Below are positions 1 through 11,587 of a DNA stretch of 64,000 nt, piece after piece (positions within the stretch are counted from its first letter, which is position 1; each line of letters opens with the position of its first letter). The notes under the pieces were generated by a model that saw only the letters and a program-made list of their open reading frames with translations, did no database searches and had not been told where the DNA came from. Source of the stretch: Haematococcus lacustris (Eukaryota; Chlorophyta; Chlorophyceae; Chlamydomonadales; Haematococcaceae); contig JASKMD010000017.1 of the NCBI GenBank assembly GCA_030144725.1, forward strand, positions 5,065,278 to 5,129,277, in the 5' to 3' direction. A program made the translations under genes and the position numbers.

Positions 1-276
1 CATCAAGGTAGAGGGATTGATGAGCTACGCAAGCTTTGATTGTGCGACATGAGTGCCCCCAATCCACCAAGAACTGCGAATGGTCGCTAGGTGCTCTCTC
101 AACCACCCTGCTCCTCTACCACCTGCTTTGCCAGGTCATACAAAAGCTTTCCAGCGCTGTGAACAAGTCGAGCCCAAGCGAAAGCACTGGGATACCCCCA
201 GTGACACCAAAGAAAGACACGCCAGCACTCCACGCCCTGCTCTGGCCCCCAAAGGCCTGCCGCCCAGTCCACTTGG

Positions 277-3200
277 TCAGCAGTCCTGCACCTGCTGCTC
301 CAACTGCTGCCTCTGCTGCCGTCGCTGCTTTGCGTTGCGGGCTCTGGGCACCTGCCTGTATTTGAACTTGTCCATTGCATTTGAGGCCGACACTGTCTGG
401 AGCAATGCCGTGGCGGCACCAGGAGTAGGCAGGCTGGCTGGGTGCTGCGGAAGTTGGGGTGGAGCAAGGGGGCTGGGAGCTGGTGTGGGCGGTTGGGGTG
501 GTTGGCTGGAAGGGAGACTAGGCCGTGGGGTGGGCTGTGGCGGCCCTGGGGCTGCTGCCTGGCTTTGGCGGCCAGGTGGTGCAGGCTGCGGTGGCTGTAG
601 GAAGTGAGCTGGCTGGGTGATGTGGAAGCCAGCGGGTGAGGGGTGTTTGCCACCTACCCGCATGGCCCACGGCTGCCGTGGCTGGGCAGGAGCGGAGGGC
701 GTGGGGTTGTGGGCGGGGAGATACTGAGCCTGCTTGAAGCTGTGCCGAGGGCCCTGGCTGTCCAGGCTGTGGCGAGACAGCTGTGCCGCCCACACAGCCG
801 TACTGGGGTGGCTTTGCAGGGGTGGCGAGCTGGACAGCTGGTGGTGTCTGTGTGGTGGCGGCAGCAGGTGGTGCTGGAGCTGAGGGTCCATGGCTGCCAA
901 CCCACCACCTTGCTGCTGCTGGGCCAGAGGCAGAGACTGCCTGTGCCCATCTGAGCGCAGAGCCTGTGGTGCTGCTGGCAACCGCGGGGTGGGGTAGTGA
1001 GCTTGGGTTGTGGCCTGTTGTTGTTGCCTGGGAGGTGGGAGTGGAGGGCGAGGTGGTGGGGGGCCCAGGAGCTGGCCCCCATGGGGCCTGTGGGCAGTGG
1101 CATGACCGTGGTGTTCACGGGCACCCCAGTGCTGCCCCTTAGGCACTACCCGCTCCTCACAGCCGCTGACTATTGCTCCTCCACTGCCTATCCCCTGGGG
1201 CAGGCCGGCTGGGGTCGGGTGGGGCCGGGAAAGGATGACTGCTGCTGTTGGCCCCACAGGCCCTTGAGCTTCCCTCAAATGCAGCTGGGCACAGAGTATG
1301 CCATCACGACCAGTGGATGGCTGCGGCATAGGGTTTCTCTCCACACTGCGGCTGCTTGCAGGCCCGCTGGTTCCCAGCCCGGCGTGCTGGCTCACACTGA
1401 CGGCGGACGCATCCAGCTTCAGCTCGACCATCGCTAAGGCCACCTCCTCCTCCTCCTCCTCCTCCTCCTCCTCCTGCTGCACCACCTCCTCTTCCTGCTG
1501 TTGCTGCTGCTGCTGCTGCTGTTGGCGTTGCATCTGAGACGCCTGCCGTCTGGCTTTGCTGGAGTGCCGCATTGCCCTGGCAATGGCTGCCCGTTCTGCC
1601 GCTTCTGCAGCGCCCGTGAAGTCCCACACCCTGCAGCCAGCACCACAGCCAGGCCCTTGGGCTCAGCGCCCAGGCTGCAGCACTGAGTGCTGCTGGTGCT
1701 GAGGAGGACAGCAGGGCAGTGGGGCACCTTGGCAGACACCAGCAAAACACGAGTTGCAGCAAGACACCAGAGTGGGAGAGGCCCTGTGCTGCTGGGCAGC
1801 GTGCCTGGTGATCAGCACTGGTGATGAGCACTGCTGCCATACCAGCTGGCCAGCCGGTATCACTGCTGTCAGGGGCATGCCCCATAGCTGCTACTGTAGA
1901 ACCTTCTCTGACACTGCCAGTGTCATGGGTTTCATAATGCTGCATGAAGGTTGCCAAACGAAGGCTGTTGGCACAGGAGCTAAGTAAGGAAAAAGCCTGC
2001 AATGTTAGGTGGCCATGAGGCCGAGTGGAGACCACTGGAGCTGTGCTGGTGGCCTGAGCTGCCTGAGCTGGTTGCCCAAGAACAAGGAGTATCCTGTCCT
2101 GCGCAATTGCGAGACTGCCCACCCAAGGTCCAGCTGCAGCAGCCTGTGGCACAGTAGTGTGTGCCATGCTACAGTTGTGTTGGATTTCATCAGTGCATGT
2201 TTGTCATGCCACTTCATGGCTATAGCTCTGTTACAGGGGTCAGGCAGTAGTGTAGGTGGAAGGCGTCCATGCCAAGTATGCGGGAGGTCAACTTCAACCA
2301 GACAAGACAGCACCCCTAGTGAGGGTGCTATCATTCCACCCTTGCATCGGTACTTGCTGCCCGCTGGGCAGACGAGGGAGGTGCAGCCACACTAGCTGCC
2401 ATGCCGTCAGCTCACCCTGTCTAGATGCACAACCAGAGTGCCCCTCCTTCCCTACCCTACTCTACCCTCCCCTCCCCATGGAGGTTGCCAATTCAGGGGT
2501 CCTCCTCCCCCGCCTCCTCCTCTGCCGCCTCCTCCCCCACCTCCTCTTCCTTTATGCCCGCCTCCCCCTCCTCTCCCCTCACCTCACAGTGGTACATTCA
2601 GAGCCAGCCGCCAGCCACTGCTCAACAAGGACTACAGAGTATGCAGGGCCCCCTGCAGCAGCCAGCTGTCGGCAATTGGCTCCCAGGCTGTGACGCCCCC
2701 CCGCACCCCGACCCCCTGCCCCACTCCCTGGGGTCCAGGCAGCCGCTGGCCCCCTGCTGCTGCTCCTGCACCCTGCCCGGTACTGGCTGCCACCTGGCAT
2801 GCGCCCCAGGGCCGCCTCAGTGTTCAGCAGCACCACGCCGCCATCAGCGGCTGAGCAGGCCAGCCAGGGGTCTTCTAGGGCCAGGCTGTGCACGCCTGCA
2901 TTGAAATGCCTGGGGTTCGTGCAGACAGGCAGGTCAGCCGGCAAGCAGGCAGGTGGGCAAGCAATGAGACAGGCAGGTCAGCCGGCAAGCAGGCAGGTGG
3001 GCAAGCAATGAGACAGGCAGGTCAGCCGGCAAGCAGGCAGGTGGGCAAGCAATGAGACAGGCAGGTGAGCTGGCAGGCAGGCAGGTGAGCAAGCAAAGAT
3101 GCAGGCAGGTGAGCAAGCAAAGACGCAGGCAGCTGAGCAGGCAGGCAGGGGGATGAGCAGGCAAAGAGGTAGGCAGGCACACGCACAACTGCTGCTTTGC

Positions 3201-6200
3201 CATTTGAGCCAGGTTAGCTCCCTCCTCCCCAGTGTGCCTTCCACCAGCACAACTGGCACTGCTCCTTATCATCCATCGGCTTTGCCTCCCTCAGGTCCTC
3301 TCCTATTATCAAGGTAACCCAAGCCCCCTTTACTGCCTCTGCCTGCCACCCCTCCTTCCTACTGCAGGCGATGCGGCTGCAGGGAGTGTCAACAGGCCCC
3401 TCACCAGAGCACTGAGGTGGGGTCTCTCATGCGCAGGTCATGCGCCAGCACCAGCCCATCCCCTGACCCGGTGAACAGCATGCGCCCACTGTGGGAGCCC
3501 TCCAGGCAGTTGACGTGGCCCTCATGCTGCATTCAATGCGGCACAGCGCAGGGAGATGTCAAGGCGCAGCTACCCTACAGCTACCCATGGACAGCCTGTA
3601 ATGGGGTTAGAGCCAGCTGGCCTGGTCTCCTGGCCGGGCTTCCTTCCACCGCAACAGCACCAGAAGCAGCCACCACCACAGCAGCAGCATAACAGCTGCT
3701 CCGATGTTGCTGAGAGCAATGCAGCGAGCCTGCCGCTGTGCATTTGCTAAGCTTCCGCCGCCGCCTGATGCGAGCAGCTGGCCTGCTTTCCTGGCCAGGT
3801 TTCCTAGCAGCACAACTCAGCAGTGGCAGCACAGAAGATGGCTGTTGCCTTGGACACACTGGTCCCAGCGCCTGGGCGCCACCTCACAGCCCTGATGGAG
3901 TCCAGGTCAGCGCCACCCTGAGCTGCAGGGTCAGGCCCACAGCACCCTCTGGACCTGCCAGTCCTCACCACCTGGGCACGTTGAGCCAACCCTGCACCCC
4001 AATGCCCTGGTCAAGGCGCCATCTGACTAGGCCTGCTGACCCAGAGCCACAAACTAGCAACAGAAGGCAGTGGCAACAGCAGTGACCGGGGACAAGGGAG
4101 GTCCAGCAGAACCACCGCCCAACCCCTGGACAGTCAGCCACAGTCACTCACCAGGTTCTGAAACTTGCGCAGCACCTGCCCAGTGCCCAAGTCGTGCACC
4201 AGCACCTCCACCCCAGCGGAGACAAGCAGGTGGCCGCCCCGTGCCGTCACTGACCCCACCCAATCATCATACCCCAGCACATTCACACACTGGAAGCCAG
4301 GCCCATTCTCGCCCTCCTCTCGAGACCATACCCGCACAGTGTAGTCCCAGCTGCCTGCATGCCGCAAAGTAGGCATGGGTTGCTTGTTTAGGCACTGGGA
4401 TTGTAAGGCATCCCAACTCGCACACATCGCACGCACCGCTGTATAGTGCCTCTGGCGTGAGACACAGCGCCGAAACCGGGCCTCGGTGGCCCGTCAGACA
4501 ATGCACGGGAGCGGACGCGACATCGAAAAGCAGCCGCTGACGACCGGGCGTGGTCGCACCAGCTTCGTCAAGGTCGCCGGGGGGCTGGATGGGCCGATAT
4601 GGGCCCGAATCGTCCTCATCACTGCTTGTGACGTCGCTGGGCGTTACTGCAACAGGGCTGTCGGTGCTGCATCCGCTTGCTTTTGCGCTGGAGCTGCTGC
4701 AGCTGGTGGCGCGATGGGGCAGGGTACGTCGTGACGCACAGCTCGCAGGCGGAGTCAGGCAGCTGCTCCACACGCGGACAATGTGATCGGAGCAGCCTGA
4801 TGCGAGGGCAAAGGAGTCCAGCGCCAGGCAGCGCACCGTGCCACCATGCGGCCGGCTAACTGCCAGGGGCCTTCCAGCTTGCAGGTCCCACAGTCGCACC
4901 GTCTTGTCGAGCGAGCCTGGGGCGTAGCAGAGGTCGACACATGCACATGCAGCAAGCAGACGACAGGCTGTCTAGTGTGCTGAGGCAGGCTGACAACAAG
5001 GAGCTGTGCAGCTGGGGAGGGAGGGTGGCATGGTTTGTAACCCTCCTGCTTTGTCTGCTTGACCTGCTCTGCAAACACCCTGTAATCAGCCAACCCTGTA
5101 ATCAGGGTCCTAGCAGCCAAGGCAGCCAGAAGCAACGCCAGGCACTGACCTGTGGCCAGGAGGTTATGGCTGGGCAGAAGCTTGACTGCCCGCACAGCGC
5201 AGCGGTGCCCATGCAAATGGTCCTGCTGGTATCGGCCCCCCCAGCTTCTCAGCTGCTGCATTTTTGCACCAAACAGGGTGGCCCAGGGGGTGGTGGGGCA
5301 GGCTTCCACCACCTGCAGACAACAAGCAACGTTGCCACGTTCGCTCTGTGCCCACGCCCGCTTGCCCCATCTTTACTTTCTCCTGCTGCTGCTGCTGTCC
5401 TGTCCCTGCCCACCTGTGCCTGCCACAGCCTTGACAGTTGGTGATCACACTAAAGTATGGTAGTACAGAGCTCCTAGTATACAAGCAGCTGCGAACCGCC
5501 CATCCAAGACCCAGCTGCAACAGCCTGTAGCCCATGCCATGTGTGTGGGAGGTTTCCTGGATACAGACACAACACCACCCCTAGCGAGGGTTCCATGTAT
5601 GGTTGTGCCACTCCATTTGTACTTGTTGCCGCTGGGCCGATGAGGAAGGGTGCGACCAGTCACGATGGAAGTCCAAGGTTAGGCTGTTAAGCTGCTGAGT
5701 CCAAGGACAGAGGGGTGGGCTATTGTGAAGGCGAACTAACAATTGCTTGATGTCTTGCTGAAGATGTATTGTAACCAGGCAGCATCTAGGCTGGGGTGTC
5801 TACTGCAGACCCTTGGCTGGGGCATCAGGGGCACAGACCAGCTGAGGGGCAGGGTAGTGCTTGTGGATGAGCACCGCACCACCTGGGTCAGCTCAGCAGT
5901 GAATGGCCAACAGCCCTGTGAGAGGCAGCTAAACAAACGCAGGGCCACCAGGCCTGCAGGCTGGAAGCCCCCAGCAGGGCAGGTGGAACACCGCCTGGTG
6001 CGCCCAGCCTGGAGCCCGCAGCGTGACCAGCCGGTGCGGGGCATGATGTGGTTCCCTGTGGTGGCCCCCCGCAAGCCCCCACAGGCCCCACGCAGCAGCC
6101 AGGAAGCCTCACAGCCAGCAGCCTCAGAGCCTGGGCCCAGCACCCCCCTGCCAGCCAAGCGCAGCAAGCGCACCAAGGCTGAGCCAGAGGCAGCTGAGCT

Positions 6201-7267
6201 CACCAAGGGCAAGAGCAAGGCTGCCAAAGCCAAGCCAGCACCACAGCCAGGCAGGTGGCTGGACAGGGACTACAATGCAGCGCTGAACATGCAGCGCATT
6301 GGGGAGAGCAGGTGGCGGCCACTGGAGCTGTGCTGGTGGCCAAACCAGGGAGCGCTGCCAGCCAAGGGCAAGGAGTACCCTGGCCTGGGGTACAAGCGGG
6401 TGCGAGAGAAGCCACCCAGGACCCAGCCCGCTGTGGCACAGTAGTGTATGTGCCCCCGCCACTTGAAGCTGTCATCAGCTTACATTAGTGCATGTTTTGT
6501 CATGCCAACTCTACATCATAGCCCTGTCATAGGGGTCAGGCAATAGTGTAGGTGGTAGGCGACCATGACCATGTGTATGCCATGTATAGGCCATGAGCAT
6601 GCCATGCGCTGGGAACACCACACAGACAAAACACCGTTTTGTAGTGGTCCACAATTAGTGTGTTTGACTGCGATGAAGGCTCGAGGTTGAGAGCCAAGGT
6701 TGCTGTAGACTGCTGACAGCCCACCCATGCCTCTTGTCCCTACTCTCTCTTGTCGGCCAACTGCCGCAGGCAAGTAAGCTCTAGAGGGAGGTGCTGTGAT
6801 CCCACATGCGGCCTTGTAACAACCCATGCAACACATGCCCCCACCCCGGTAGGTTGTGCGTCAGACTTGGCAGCGTTGCCTAGGATGCCTGGCTGCCGGC
6901 ATTGCTGTGAAATGCAGATGTCTCCGCATAGCAACGGGGCAGCCAGCCCACAGCAAGTGCCCCATAGGCTACTGCTACAGGCGGTTGCTCATGCTGTGTG
7001 CTGCCGGCCACCCAGTGTGTTGCACAGCTTGCCACTCACTTGCCAGCGCTGTGTGTAGCGCTGCCGCCACTGCTTGTTGGCCCATGCATCCAAGGCCCCT
7101 AGGGTGCGGAACTGCTTGCACACGGCTTGAGCCCGGGCCAGATCGCGCGTGTCCAAGCGGCTGAAGATGGACACGACGATGGCGTCTGGGAGAGGCAGAG
7201 AAGAGCACTCCCCATTGCCTGGCTGTTTCACCCCTTGCTGGCCACTGCCGCCCTGGCTTTGCCTATC
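277..7267 (-). CDS. F-box/WD40-repeat protein with Gln/Glu-rich C-terminal tail (multi-exon)
   Basis: Likely substrate-recognition subunit of an SCF-type ubiquitin ligase; this is family knowledge, and the substrate is unknown. Seen: an exon at about 7040-7267 carries an F-box (LPDAIVVSIFSRLDTRDLAR) and ends in a consensus GTGAGT donor. WD40 blades follow in exons near 5150-5316 (HGHRCAVRAVKLLPSHNLLATG), 4438-4916 (TVRLWDLQAG, IVRVWSS, HCLTGHRGPVSALCL), 4152-4354 (GSWDYTVRVWSREEG), 3404-3526 (LFTGSGDGLVLAHDLR) and about 2830-2944 (VHSLALEDPWLACSAADGG). The last exon (277 to about 1630) opens with VWDFTGAAEAAERA, then has polyQ and polyE runs at 1440-1530, a long Pro/Gln/His-rich stretch, and a basic end (KFKYRQVPRARNAKQRR). 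The F-box exon starts at an acceptor-like TTGCAG, so the initiator exon is probably further upstream and was not resolved. Three Fanzor-derived fragments lie in its introns on the opposite strand. Confidence 0.75.
1440..1531 (-). repeat. Coding CAG/GAG trinucleotide runs (polyQ-polyE)
   Basis: On the minus strand the sequence reads as a glutamine run of about ten residues, then EEEVVQQ, then a glutamate run of about ten. It is in frame within the last exon of the F-box/WD40 gene and is probably length-polymorphic. Confidence 0.8.
2010..2385 (+). mobile_element. Fanzor-family 3' remnant, type B right end
   Basis: A decayed C-terminal coding tail is recognisable (TGGAGCTGTGCTGGTGGCC at about 2036, then the usual CTGTGGCACAGTAG stop context near 2140-2156). 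It is followed by noncoding sequence matching the other type B ends: CAGGCAGTAGTGTAGGTGG near 2260, ACAGCACCCCTAGTGAGGG near 2310, and GACGAGGGAGGTGC ending about 2382. It lies in an intron of the F-box/WD40 gene, on the opposite strand. Confidence 0.65.
2930..3172. repeat. Intronic minisatellite, 44-bp unit
   Basis: Three near-identical copies of a 44-bp unit containing GGTCAGCCGGCAAGCAGGCA are followed by several degenerate GCAGGCAGGTGAGCAAGCAA units. It lies in an intron of the F-box/WD40 gene. The long minus-strand reading frames over it are repeat artefacts. Confidence 0.8.
5470..5660 (+). mobile_element. Fanzor-family 3' remnant, type B right end
   Basis: The coding tail CCAAGACCCAGCTGCAACAG (about 5505) is followed by a type B noncoding end with ACACCACCCCTAGCGAGGG (about 5570) and a terminus GATGAGGAAGGGTGC ending about 5654. 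Only the last 190 bases or so of an element are left, inside an intron of the F-box/WD40 gene. Confidence 0.55.
5825..6444 (+). pseudogene. Fanzor/TnpB-like RuvC nuclease, C-terminal half (copy A1)
   Basis: The open frame encodes the C-terminal part of a TnpB/Fanzor-type nuclease. RuvC-II is seen as [17 protein letters not shown] and RuvC-III as GRWLDRDYNAALNM, joined by a Pro/Ala/Lys-rich linker with KRSKRTK. The frame ends TQPAVAQ-stop. In this family RuvC-I supplies an Asp, RuvC-II a Glu and RuvC-III an Asp for RNA-guided DNA cleavage. Here II and III look intact but I is missing, so the protein cannot be active as it stands. Confidence 0.8.
6445..6705 (+). ncRNA. Candidate guide-RNA scaffold (omega-RNA/fRNA) at right end of copy A1
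   Basis: This noncoding block is shared with copies A2, A7 and A4 and lies between the stop codon and the element boundary. Visible hairpins are AGCTG-TCAT-CAGCT (6467-6480) and, directly before the boundary, GGCTCGAGGTTGAGAGCC (6678-6695). A1 differs from the other copies by an A-to-G change that turns an A-T pair into a G-T pair, so the stem survives. Flanking sequence after 6705 starts TAGACTGCTGACAG. RNA function is inferred from position and conservation. Confidence 0.5.
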
Positions 7268-7324
7268 CTGCAAGAGGAGGTCAGCAGGGCAATGCTTGGA
7301 ATATCATGTGCAGTGGGTGACGAA

Positions 7325-8095
7325 CGCACATGCACTGAGGGAGCCACATGCCTTCAGGGGCGGATGACCAGAGGCTGACTGCTGCTCGTGAACGCCCTTC
7401 CGTGACTCATCACCATCTTTACAGCACAATTGCAGCCCACAGCTATTGTTACTTCCTGCGGCCAGGGAAGAAGCTGCAGTGCATCTTGAAAGAGCCCAGC
7501 CTTGACTTACAACCTGCCGTTTCTGAGCTTCACATCTTCAAGGCAGGTATTCGTGGATCTGCTGTCATTGCTGCTGTCCTTTTTGTAATGTAGCTTTGGA
7601 GATGTCGCTGTTATAGTTATGCTCGTCTATCCCGCAACATCGTGCTGGACATCATGCGCGGCGTGGCGTGACAAATGATATGCATCCTGCGAGATGAGCT
7701 ATCTCGTCATGAGGCTCACCCATCTCGATAGGTACAAATATTTTACTTCCCGCCCTCCCCCAGACGCAGCGTCTTCTTCCGTCTTTTTGTGGTCGTGGAG
7801 GGTTTCGCATGGATGGGGAAACGTCACCCTATGATGAAAGTCCATGACTTGCAACATACAAGCTTTAATCCGTACACCAACATATAGCATGAACACACGC
7901 GCGGCGGGCTAAGAGCAAAGATGGCCCTGGGTGCCTACGAGGTGCGAACGTACCTAGCTGAGCAAGAAACAGCTAGCAACCGCAGCAACTATTGCACCGA
8001 GCAGTAAAGCATAGAGTTAAATAACAGAGACTCGTAGCCACTTGTTAGGGTGTGGACCCAGAGCAAGGCCTAACACTGTCTCTCTCAGTTGGGAC
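7325..8095. other. Intergenic sequence without a recognised gene
   Basis: Probably holds the 5' end and promoter of the F-box/WD40 gene. No other coding frame with domain content or splice structure was recognised. Confidence 0.4.
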
Positions 8096-8099
8096 CGGC

Positions 8100-8262
8100 T
8101 GACTAACAGCTCTGCTGCAATGAACAGACTCCATTGGGGCTCCACGCCAACTAAGATGGGTGCCCTGATGCCTACGAGGATGCTACAACTTAATTGTAGT
8201 AGCGGAGTGAGATTACCCACAGCCCAACATGTTGTTCCGTGTTGAATAAGTTTTGTTGGCTG
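8100..8262 (+). mobile_element. Fanzor-family type C right-end remnant
   Basis: The block GAGTGAGATTACCCACAG followed by CAACATGTTGTTCCGTGTTG and AATAAGTTTTGTTG (about 8207-8260) matches noncoding sequence downstream of the type C Fanzor fragments at 33.9 and 59.95 kb. No coding sequence remains here. Confidence 0.55.
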
Positions 8263-8264
8263 AT

Positions 8265-8431
8265 GCCTACGTAGATCTAACGACTGTTTAGAAAGCTGTT
8301 GAGAAACCTCACCGTCTCCCCTGAACACTTCATCAGCCCTCCATGCCTTCCTACCATACAACCCTGCATACACACTGTTTAACGTTAGACCGTCTAATCC
8401 AGTAACGTTAGATGGGTCGGGACGATCCCTA
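8265..8431. mobile_element. Partial MITE related to the copies at 10.9 and 11.6 kb
   Basis: The right terminus GGGTCGGGACGATCCCTA (ending about 8431), preceded by AACGTTAGAT, matches the 10,879 and 11,588 elements. At the left only an internal CTACGTAGATCTAACG is visible, so the copy is truncated or rearranged. Confidence 0.6.
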
Positions 8432-8439
8432 CTGGTGCC

Positions 8440-9516
8440 ATGATGAACAAATAGCACATATCTCCCCTCCACCTAGGGGCTGCGTTATCTGGACGCGCTG
8501 TCAGGGGCGAAGGGGCTGTTGTAGGATGTGGCTGGCGGCAGGGTGGGTCTGGCTGCCCCTCAGCATTAATGGTGGCATGCTGCCGCCTTACGCTGCTTGA
8601 ACACCCCCTGGTGCCAATACTGTGTCCTGCAGACTATCAGCGGGCAGCAAGTCCTTCATGGTGGAGCTGACCCAGGCAGGCAGTCAGCCGGGCTCGCCAG
8701 CTCAGCAGCCGCGTTGGCAGGCGGCAGTGGGGGAGAGGTGAGGGGCTGAGCGGGTTCTATAGGTGGAAGGGTACAGGCAGAGGAGGGATGAGGACGCCAC
8801 CCAGTCGTGCACGTCAAGCAGGGGGAAGATGTCGACATGGCCACTGGGTGCGCCCGGTAGCCTGGCAACCCTTCTCCCCCCTTCACACACATACCCATCT
8901 CTGGTTGGGGTTATAAAAGGCATGCCCCGAGGCTGCTCTCCTCCCATGATGCACGCCCAACGGCGAGGGCGTAGTATTCTGTCGGGGGGTATGCACTTTG
9001 TTGATGCCCTTGCTACCCCCCCACCAGAGATGACCTTTCACCATCCATCACAAATGACTGGTGAGGCCATGCTCAGCTAACCCCCTGCACCGCACACCAT
9101 TGGCCTCGGAGCAGCAGACGCTGTGACTTTTACAACCTGGCTTGTTTGACCTTGTACAGACAACTGGCGCCAACCACGTCTTACTATGGTACAATTGCTT
9201 GTTTTTTTACAAGTGCTTTGCAATTGATTGTTGTCATGAAAAAAGAGACAGCGGGTCGAAAGCTATAGCGTTGTCGCAATCGGAGTCAGTCGGGGGTATT
9301 CAATTTCCCAGATCATATTCCGGTTGCGGAAACCCTCATGTTGCGCTAGACACCCCACGTGGCAACAAGCTGCTTCCAGCCAGCTGGCTGCCACATGCAG
9401 CTGGCTGCGGGATCACCAAGCTTGCTGGCTAAGCCTCACGGCTGGCTGGGGACCTGAGCCAAAGGGCCCTCTGTCACACCAAGGAGATGTAAAGATGATG
9501 CGTGCAGGACAGCCGG
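8440..9516. other. Intergenic sequence without a recognised gene
   Basis: Several short open frames exist on both strands, but none has a recognisable domain, consistent splice sites or repeat homology. Nothing else is supported. Confidence 0.35.
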
Positions 9517-10817
9517 CTACGCGCTGACAACACCATCCACAATCGCCTCCTCTGTCTTAGCGCTCAGGTCTGCTGGCACCGCTGGCTCCTCAGTGCTGGC
9601 TGGCTCAGTGGCTGGCTTGGAGGCGTCAGGCTCAGTGCCCGCCACCTTGTCACGGGCTGCGTCCACGTTCTCATGGAACGTCTCCTTCATCTGGATGGGC
9701 AGCCACACACCGCAAGGCTGTAATGTGTCACACCTCAAGTTATGATGCAGCGCACCAGGCAGCCCTACGCGGCTAGGTGTTAGGAGCAAAGGTGTTTGTC
9801 ACCTGATTCCTGGGTGAGCACGTCACCTGGGTAAAACTCTACCTAGTTCCTGGGTCCTGGGAAAACTATGGCTGTTCACCACCCATGAGCCCCCTCCCTT
9901 GCTACATGCCACTTGCTCTGTCAGCATTTGACCACACGGCGTGGTGACAAACACCTTTGCTACCTGCCATTTGCTCTGTCAGCATGCGATCCCTGGTGAT
10001 GACTCCAGACTGTGCCGGGGTCGTACTCACTGAATCCACTGTCTCCTTGATGTTCTCCTTGGCCTTGTCAACCAAGTCTTGCACACTGCCTGCTGCCTCG
10101 TCTGCCTTCTCGCTGGCCGTGTCCTTGGCTGCCTCCGCACCCTGGCTCACACTCTCTGTGGTTGCTGCCACAGCCTCTTTCACTTCCTGTCCTGCTGCCG
10201 ACAGATGGTCTGTGGCAGCTTGTGCGGCATCGGAGGATGCTTTAGACGCCTGCGATCGCGAAGGACGGGTGATCTGGGACCGGGCCGCGTGCCTCTGCCG
10301 GCACTTCCGATTATGCCTGTGCTGTGCTGTGCTGTATTATGCTGTTACCACGGGCCTCCGAAGACAATGGCAGTTAAGCTGATGGGAAAGGACTTCCGGG
10401 TGGCACGGAATGCACCAGACGCACCTCCTCCGCGCTCTCAAGCTTAGCCTTCTTTGCGTCCTCTGCCTCAGGAATTGTATCGCTTGCACGTTTGGTAAGC
10501 TCCTCCGTGGTCTGCGTGCGGTGATAAAACAAAAGCTGGATCTGGGCGCCGACATGACGGATCAGGTGGTCGGACCCAATTAAGCGCGCCTAGCACCTTC
10601 TCGGTGGTCATTTCCTCTTTCTCCGGAGCTAGTGAGGTGTGGGAGAACCGAGGGTCGAACGGATGCTGACGCTCAAGTGCAAATGCCACAGAAAGTTAAC
10701 CCGGTCCCTGAACTTTGGAGTGTGACTCCAATTCTCACCGTTTTTCACCGTCAGTTTGAACTTGCTCACATCAGCACGAATGTTGAAGCGAAGTCCACGA
10801 GGGTCGGCTGAGGTCAT
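9517..10817 (-). CDS. Hydrophilic Ala/Lys/Glu-rich LEA-like protein (5 exons)
   Basis: The exons join in frame: 10425-10511 (TTEELTKRASDTIPEAEDAK), 10031-10249 (KEAVAATTESVSQGAEAAKD, SVQDLVDKAKENIKETVDS) and 9517-9690 (MKETFHENVDAARDKVAGTE to the stop). Upstream are an exon ending at 10597 (RQHPFDPRFSHTSLAPEKEE, MTTEK) and a probable first exon from ATG 10817 (MTSADPRGLRFNIRADVSKF). The exact first junction is uncertain. The middle of the protein is highly charged, low in hydrophobics and predicted amphipathic-helical, as in group 3 LEA or YtxH-like stress proteins. No transmembrane segment or enzyme motif is seen. A desiccation or stress role is an inference from composition only. Confidence 0.6.
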
Positions 10818-10878
10818 ACACATACATCTCAATAGCATTAATCGAACGTACCTTCATTTCCGTATAGTCGTTAGACAG

Positions 10879-11011
10879 TAGGAATCGTCCCATCTACGTA
10901 GATCTACGTAGATCTATATGGTAGATTAGATGGTTAGATTAGATCTAACATGCCTGTCTAGCGTAGACCGTCTAATCTAGTCTAACGTTAGATGGGTCGG
11001 GACGATCCCTA
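10879..11011. mobile_element. Short hAT-like MITE, 133 bp
   Basis: The left end TAGGAATCGTCCCATCTACG and right end GATGGGTCGGGACGATCCCTA are near-complementary, and the interior is palindromic (repeated GTAGATCTACGTAGATC). It is related to the 91-bp element at 11588. The flanking octamers (TTAGACAG and GTTATGGC) do not match, so no target duplication can be claimed. Confidence 0.7.
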
Positions 11012-11049
11012 GTTATGGCGTGTCAAAGCTCAAGTGTCACCTCATTATA

Positions 11050-11383
11050 GCGTTCGTGCTCCCCTTTGGGGCTGTATGGCAGCCAGGTATGGGGCACTGC
11101 CTTCCTTGGGCATGGCTTGCAGCTCTCCTACCCAGTGCAAACACGCATGCTCAGCTTTCCCAGGTTTGATGCCAGGATACGTAGCTCAGTGTCAGGCCTG
11201 ATGGTGCTGCATGAGTTGGGGCAGCTGCTCCTCCAGCTTTACTGGCTCAATCAGCATGGCATCAACATTGGCATCAATCACATGGCACCACACCTGCTCA
11301 ACAGACAGCTCTCTACAGAAGTTCGCACGAGCCTGACTAGGTTCAGGTTAGGGTTGAGGGTGGTAGGGGGTGACTTTCATTGA
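11050..11383 (+). pseudogene. C-terminal remnant of a non-LTR retrotransposon reverse transcriptase
   Basis: The frame reads LYGSQVWGTAFL, then LSFPRFDARIRSSVSGLMVL and LHELGQLLLQLYWL. This resembles the stretch after the RT domain in algal LINE-type polyproteins (YGSxVW, LSFLR, ELGQxPLQxYW). About 100 residues are left, with no RT catalytic motif or endonuclease, so it is a dead 3' fragment. The assignment rests on motif recognition. Confidence 0.55.
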
Positions 11384-11587
11384 TCGCACATGCACAAGAT
11401 GCAGTGAGGGGGTAGTGGATAACGCCATGCATTTCATCTTTGAGTTCACTGCCACGAGTTCCATCAGGTAGCAGCCGAATTTGCCATTTTGTACACCTTG
11501 CTTTGAAGTGCGTTGCAGAAAGTCCCGAACCCCTAGAGAGGGAGGGCGGCCAAGCAGCCAAACGGCTGACGGCTTAAGCGGTGTAAG

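Larger units (their letters stand above)
5825..6705 (+). mobile_element. Fanzor copy A1: 5'-truncated element with intact type A right end
   Basis: Homology to the other Fanzor copies starts abruptly near 5825 (GGCACAGACCAGCTG) and continues through the stop at 6444 to the type A right boundary at 6705. The N-terminal half including RuvC-I is absent. The copy sits in an intron of the F-box/WD40 gene, antisense to it. Confidence 0.8.

Noticed and set aside
5743..6444. Bacterial contamination as the source of the TnpB-like sequences
   Set aside because: Copies lie inside introns of eukaryotic genes with intact splice frames, have nuclear-localisation-like starts, and share local base composition and microsatellites.
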